A stretch of DNA of 64,000 nucleotides, from NCBI GenBank assembly GCA_000320545.1, contig ADNK01002830.1, positions 1 to 64,000 of the forward strand. Reading direction: 5' to 3'. The position numbers and the translations under genes were made by a program. The notes below the pieces were generated by a model that worked only from the letters and a program-made list of their open reading frames with translations, made no database searches and was not told the origin of the DNA. This document shows, one piece after another, positions 58,717-64,000 of the stretch (position 1 is its first letter; each line of letters begins with the position of its first letter). Source of the DNA: Bigelowiella natans CCMP2755. Taxonomy: Eukaryota; Cercozoa; Chlorarachniophyceae.

Positions 58717-61226
58717 ATGCTTCACATCCTTTTCCTGGTTGGGTCCGCCCATGCGCTTATGCGCTCCCCACAGAAAGGGTAAGTTTATCAAATCGAATTG
58801 CCTCGGTAAAAAAAGTGAGGATTTTGTTGTTTTCGAAGGATGACTTACAATGAGGTGCAAGGATGCAGCCTAGGCTCTCAGGCGGATATGCTCCAGGCGA
58901 TCAACGGGAAAACAGACGGACAAACGGTTGAAGATTTCAAAGATTGATTGTCAATTCGTTTTAAAGTCGACATATTGGTAAATAGGATGCATGCGAAGAC
59001 TTTTACCAGCATGCCTGCGGAGGTTGGATGAGTGCACCTGAGAATGCAATTCCCAGTGACCGCTCAAGCTGGGGGACTTTCCATGCGTTGGTAACTGATA
59101 TACCACATTTGTGAATATATCTCTTGCTGATTCATCAAATTTAACATTAGGGAAAGAAAAATCAGTTAGTTGTGCAGGAGATTCTCAGTGAGAAATCTAT
59201 GGGCGCTCCACACATGTATTACAGATCTTGCATGGACGCTGAGGGTATTGCATATTTCCACACTACAAAATTGGCAGTATTTTAATTTCAATCTATTATT
59301 TAAAGCAATTGATAAAGCCGATAAAGCGCCCATGGAAATGCTATTGAGGAATGTTGGCCTCTCCTTTGGGACGGCAGATGATTCTACGGGGAGTTGGACA
59401 GCGGGCGATTATAAGCTTTTGCAGAAGGACATGTGCTCCATGTACATGGTAGGTACAGCCGCCTTCTGGTCTGTTGGGGTTGGAACTGTACCTGATGATC
59501 CAAAGAAAAAAGAGGTCGGGCTTAGCCAAGGGGGCTTATCGCTGCCACGGTCTATGCTTGCCAAAGGATCAAGCAGTACCAAGCACGAAAAACTTAAGAA
59601 GCACATTGCTGATTCTTTCCAGCTTTTGGAGGGCGGAAATTCCGATATGAAGATGGCGGCGGACATAGTGAAGCTAGAGATGGATATCGCTGATGTAATG
59701 TTGGATGAAGTTTCTTTGAGGGACCCGAAGAAAACTTTCAATCCGATGTCAGTTGCCTCGTTTCAGGAAGGAGGGCCTGAGAAAAAATATCAGATGAAGT
59801 TTCCTTGGCAAGACCACTTGGACTGTATCTATGGAAAAGGGAAAGTGAAGAATGTCGATGTCGCTACCCCAAGCTACTTTAACAAAATTGAATCTGTTCT
59901 AGAATCTCACAGCAAAAAGACTGTTGCGAAGTATCTGAAGTGGAAAGTGTTCTCTGCACACTACACCCACCTCTCTAAAAGATTTTATGATGAAGCTTTT
60001 AGCATGTCTAAGGCCCTTGGCGGCGCTGAGGAAGAGCCAAAAAGAGAGGAAGTCTGTGCATCTCGAACTGAAGGAGCGTGGGGGGACTACGTTTCAAGAG
60101 CTTTTGTAGAGAAGATCGGGTTCGATGAACAGGATCGTACAACTGCGAAAAAGATGATACATCACATTAAGAATGCGTTCATAAAAAATCTTGCAACGAA
60201 TGAATGGATGACTCCAGAGACAAAGGCTAAGGCAAAGAAGAAGTGTTTAGCCATTAAGGAGAAGATAGGGTATCCAGACTACATTAATAATGTCACGTAC
60301 CTCGAGGAGAAATACCAGGGAGTTACGTCTGAAGGTGCATACTTTGACAACCACATGTCTTCAGTGAGAGCAGGTGTTCAACGGGGTATAAAAGATCTCG
60401 ACAAACCTGTAAGTCAGGAATGGGACATGGATATGTCCACTGTAAATGCGTACTATGATCCAAGCAGAAACGAGGTGAGTTTTTAAACATATATTCGTTT
60501 GCACTTTGTTCTAATTCTCAACAATACATAATATAGATCGTTTTCCCGAGCGGCATTTTACAAGCGCCATTCTTCAACAAGGAATATCATATGGCCTATA
60601 ACTTTGGTGCAATCGGTGTGGTTATGGGGCACGAAATGTCACACGGTTTCGACGATCAGGGTCGTCTATTTGACGAAACTGGAAAGATGGTTGACTGGTG
60701 GGACAAGAAAGATGAAGTAAATTTTAAAGCCCGTGCAGGATGCATATCAGAGCAGTACGGAAGTTACAAAGTGAAGGGGTAAGCAAAGAACATACCTGTC
60801 ATCCTTGATCGCTGAGTAATTTTGATTGTGAATACGACTCTCAGGGAAACTCAAGATTGCAGTGTGAATGGAAACTTGACCCTTGGTGAAAATATCGCTG
60901 ATAATGGTGGTGTGCATCTCGCCTTCCAAGCATATACGGCCATGACAACAAACAAGAATTCATTCGATGCTTGTACTCCTCAACTGAGCCTCATTCAGAT
61001 GGAAAACAGCACCATCACTAACGAGATTACTCCCGAAAAACTATACTTTTATGGATTCGCCCAGGTATGGTGTTCTAAGACAAAACCAAGTGCCGCTGAG
61101 ATGCAGGTCAAGACAGATCCCCACTCTCCTGCTGAATGGAGAGTCAAAGGAACAACCCACAACTCAGAGGTGTTTGAACAATCCTTTGGCTGTTCACCTA
61201 ACAAAGATAAGTGTGCTGTGTGGTGA
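58717..61226 (+). CDS. Secreted peptidase family M13 (neprilysin-like) zinc metallopeptidase
   Basis: M13 enzymes are zinc endopeptidases acting outside the cell. Exon 1 (58717-58778) encodes a signal peptide, MLHILFLVGSAHALMRSPQK. The N-terminal domain follows (CEDFYQHACGGWMSAPEN near 58985, the family's CxxFYxYxCGxW block; ILSEKSMGAPHMYYRSCMD). The central exon runs to 60477. The catalytic region has VNAYYDPSRNE, IVFPSGILQAPFFNKEYH, then VMGHEMSHGFDDQGRLFDE with the HExxH zinc site (60625-60665). The third zinc ligand lies in LTLGENIADNGG (60880-60910). The C-terminus is FAQVWCSKTKP, HSPAEWRVKGT and SFGCSPNKDKCAVW, as expected. All catalytic residues I can check are present. Unlike animal neprilysin it has no separate membrane anchor, so it is probably soluble. 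Confidence 0.93.
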
Positions 61227-62293
61227 TTGTTGTACAAAATTGTTACTTTTAATCCCTGGATTTGTGAATGATAGCATGCATGCATGTGCATGGTGCGCGC
61301 ATGCTCGTGGAGTTGTCGATCGCGCACATGGCTGGCATGTCACGCGTTCGTCCTCTACACTAGCTAGTTAGCTAGACCTCGCGACGTCTGTGACGGTTCG
61401 AAAAGTGCTTCGCTCATTGTTGTGCCCGCTCATGGCTTGAATGGTGGCGCGGTCTGACTCTGAAATGTAGCATCATCCGGCCGCGAACAATGGGACTCGT
61501 CATTGTGTGAACGAAATGCATGATCTAGCAATGAGCGATGAGAGAGTTCTGCCGCGCCAATGATCTGTGGATCGCCGAGGTACAAGTTCCGCCTGACTTT
61601 CTGACGTAGTGCCCCATCGTCCGGAGATGCTGTCGTGGCTCCTTGCAGCTGAGGGTGGTCACAACAACAATTTCGGCACGGTTGGGTACCTCATGCGCCG
61701 CAATTCGTTCGCGATCTTCGATTCCGGTTTCCCGGTGCAGTTGGAGGAGGACCTCGGCTAGTCGGGTTGTGTTCGTGTGGGGCAAAGGACCAGCTAGCCA
61801 GTGTCGATCCCGGCACTTTCCATTTCTCAGACCATTTGAGATTGAATCGCAACAGGCCACCATCTACGTCTCTGCTCACGTTCTGGCGGCGAACGAGTGC
61901 TTCTCCGAGGGCACCAATTGCAAGCCATCACGTCTTCTGCTAGTCTGGTGGATGGTCACATCGACCTTCAGTCCGTCCATTTTGATGAAAAAGTGCATGA
62001 CCAGGGGCGACTGTTTTAGGTCCTGTTGGTTCGTGCGTCCCTACAACATCGGCAATTATCACTGGCGATGGATGGGGGAGGAGGAGGGAAGGTTCTCGCT
62101 CACGGTCGATTGAGAATTGCCGTTTCAACGGCACAGAGCGCTGCAGAAAGATTTCGTTGCAGAAAGACCGTGCAATTTAAACTTGTGCGACAAAGATGAT
62201 ATGATGTCGCAGGTCATTTCCACTGCAGGTTTTCGACCAGCACAGAAGCTTCCACAATCGCTTCAGAGAAGAAATTTGTGAAGCGAACCTCCC
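61227..62293. other. Spacer H: palindromic start, then an unassigned CpG-rich stretch
   Basis: The first 150 bases after the M13 gene carry GCATGCATGCATGTGCATG and CTAGCTAGTTAGCTAG words like the convergent spacers. From about 61380 to 62200 the sequence becomes CpG-rich, without microsatellites, and keeps open frames on both strands: leftward 61525-61863, with RLAEVLLQLHRETGIEDRER, and rightward 61643-62113. I recognise no domain. It may be a decayed leftward gene or a mobile-element remnant. Confidence 0.4.
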
Positions 62294-63550
62294 ATGGCGC
62301 ACATCATATTCACCTTCACGAATGAGAGCGACCAGTCCGAAGTCTTGATGCAGCTGCGCGGGCCATCGACCAAATGTTCGGGAACATGGGGCCTTCCCGG
62401 AGGAAGCTGGGAGATGCATGAGAAGGAGGTAAGCTTCTGACTTTTTGTGCTACCATGTACCCATGTGTCGTTCGATGTATACAGGCGATTAAGAACGCTA
62501 GCAACTTTCCGATGAAGTTCTATCACAGACGGTGCGCAGCAGTGCGCGAGGCATACGAAGAAAGTGGCGGGGGCGAGGGTACATACACAAAACTTTAGGC
62601 ATCAACGGAGACTACTATCGTCGTTTGCATTTTTAGGCCTTCCCGCAATCCTTCAATCGCGCTTTCATAATGGTGCAGTGCTTCCTAAAATGACCAGGCT
62701 TATGGTACGTTCGAAGCTCTTAGGAATACCAAGATCAATATGTATGCTATGCGACGGACTTGTGTACGCCTTGGAATGAGATATATGTTGAACAACCTGA
62801 TTGTATCAGGTCTCTACAGACTGCAAGTATCCTCGTGAGGCCTCGATACGAAGCAGGAGGAAGAATGTACGAAATTTCAGTCGCATTTTCGCTGGAATTA
62901 CTATGAGCGCTCCAACCACATCGCATGGCATGCGCACCGATAAATGACACGTAAAACCAGTAAGAATATGTGTAGCCACCAGCAGATTCCAGAAAACAAA
63001 AATCAATATCAACCTATTTATCGTAGCTGGAAATCCATTGTTGGTGCACGTGACATGTATTTCTAATTACTTTCAACCATGCACCGCTTTAGGGAGATTA
63101 CGAAAACACATACTTCTTCATCTGCCCTGTAACGAAGGCTGAGGTCGTAAAAAAATCACAGTAGCGATAACTTTCTCAATTTGTTACGTCTGCATGCAGG
63201 CGTGATTCATCATGCCTTGTATCAATAGATAAATATTCTCTCTAAGTTGAGATAAATTTACTCTAAAACCGCAGAAGGAGTCGTGGAAACCGGCAACTGC
63301 GAAGGGATTCGAGTAGGAATAGTGCGCGACGATGACGATGACGATACGACGACGGCGATGATGATGATGTTAGATAGTGAGTACTCTTCATAAGCAGACG
63401 TTAAGTAACAATGGTATTTGCACGGCCATTATGAAAATCATAATCATTATCTTTTTGATAAGAGAGGAAGTGGACAAGAGCAAGTGGGTTAAATTGGATG
63501 ATCTCCTTCCTCGGTACTACCACGTATTCACCGCTAGATTTAACTTCTGA
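62294..63550 (+). CDS. Nudix hydrolase with an interrupted Nudix box
   Basis: Nudix enzymes hydrolyse nucleoside diphosphates linked to another group. Exon 1 (62294 to about 62429) reads MAHIIFTFTNESDQSEVLMQ and SGTWGLPGGSWEMHEKE. Exon 2 continues AIKNASNFPMKFYHRRCAAV then REAYEESGG, so the GG...E start and the REUxEExG end of the box are present but separated by 22 rather than 7 residues. Later exons give GLPAILQSRFHNGAVLPK, GDYENTYFFICPVTKAE, VVETGNCEGIRVGIVRD and EVDKSKWVKLDDLLPRYYHV, ending at TGA 63548-63550. An alternative last exon could be the open frame SQLIEGKQLVPWIKMLFDVQ at 63747-63810. Substrate unknown. Confidence 0.8.
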
Positions 63551-63829
63551 CCGCCGCTAGATTTAACCAATGACCAAGAAAATAAGCAATCGTCATAGCT
63601 TAGCAAGGGAGCATCGTTATCATCATCATCATCATCATCAGTCATCATTATCATTTCCATTGCAGCAAACAATAACTAGTTTCTCTTCAATATGACAAAT
63701 ATTCAATAACATAGACGCTACCACAGAGAAGAGAAAGGAGGAACCTCTCAATTGATTGAGGGAAAGCAACTTGTACCATGGATCAAGATGCTGTTCGACG
63801 TACAGGGCAATTTGGTACTAAAGATGACG

Positions 63830-63880
<51 letters not shown>

Positions 63881-64000
63881 CTATCTCTCTCTCTCTCTGT
63901 GTGTGTGTATGTGTGTATGTGCGCGCGCGCGCGCCCTATCCGCCTCCATGCTGCGGTGAGTGTGCTTTCACTCTTCCACATACTTACTACTACATTCTCG
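63551..64000. other. Right edge: possible further exon and repeats
   Basis: It has an (ATC)n run at 63617-63640 and a rightward open stretch at about 63735-63820 (EEKGGTSQLIEGKQLVPWIK) that could be another Nudix exon or the start of a new gene. A (TC)n(TA)n(TC)n(GT)n(GC)n compound repeat fills 63835-63935. No gene can be closed here. Confidence 0.4.
63835..63935. repeat. Compound (TC)n(TA)n(TC)n(GT)n(GC)n repeat
   Basis: Five simple-repeat blocks succeed one another over about 100 bases near the right edge. Confidence 0.9.

Noticed and set aside
62177-62526. Leftward ORFs overlapping the Nudix start
   Set aside because: The + strand encodes a recognisable Nudix box here; the leftward frames are shadows.

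Overview
This window is nuclear DNA from a microbial eukaryote. Most genes are split by GT-AG introns of about 60 to several hundred bases, and the products are typically eukaryotic: VPS4, an SHPRH-type SNF2/RING helicase, a TBC protein, an importin-like karyopherin, SF3A2, NAXD, a ZIP transporter, an MFS transporter and an M13 peptidase. A Ser/Pro/Thr repeat protein with REJ and GPS modules and the strand-alternating layout would suit a stramenopile alga, but the lineage is an inference. No bacterial operon, CRISPR array or virus was seen.

Layout, left to right: VPS4 (-, partial, 177-865); ankyrin-like stub (+, 1481-1690); secreted beta-helix protein (-, 2908-7433); REJ/GPS multi-pass membrane protein (+, about 7970-17892); SHPRH-like helicase (-, 18633-28510); tRNA-Pro (-, 28742-28812); coiled-coil protein (+, 29159-30189); tyrosine phosphatase (-, 30917-33844); TBC protein (+, about 34137-37690); type II membrane protein, possibly a glycosyltransferase (-, 38671-43051); karyopherin (+, 43333-45948); ZIP-like transporter (-, 46653-47591); unknown membrane protein (+, 48070-51135); SF3A2 (-, 52113-52784); NAXD (+, 53113-54394); MFS transporter (-, 54986-57624); M13 peptidase (+, 58717-61226); an unassigned stretch (61400-62290); Nudix hydrolase (+, 62294-63550).

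Neighbouring protein genes lie on opposite strands almost without exception, so every spacer is either divergent (shared 5' ends, often only about 300 bp) or convergent (shared 3' ends). The convergent spacers look alike: they are rich in short palindromes and hairpins such as TGCATG, CTAGCTAG and CACGTG. Three of them carry diverged copies of one dispersed repeat, and one copy is split by a 320-bp insertion flanked by a 10-bp direct repeat. Simple trinucleotide and dinucleotide repeats are concentrated in introns between about 18.6 and 43.8 kb.

The observation I rate highest is the intronless ZIP-family gene at 46653-47591. Its family motifs come in the order TM1-2-3-6-7-4-5-8, as if two transmembrane hairpins had been exchanged. 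Other points of note are a TBC domain lacking both catalytic finger residues, a Nudix box with a 15-residue insertion at an exon junction, and two single-base frame breaks in A-runs (VPS4 and the REJ gene) that suggest homopolymer under-calling in the assembly. Most exon boundaries were placed by eye and need transcript support.
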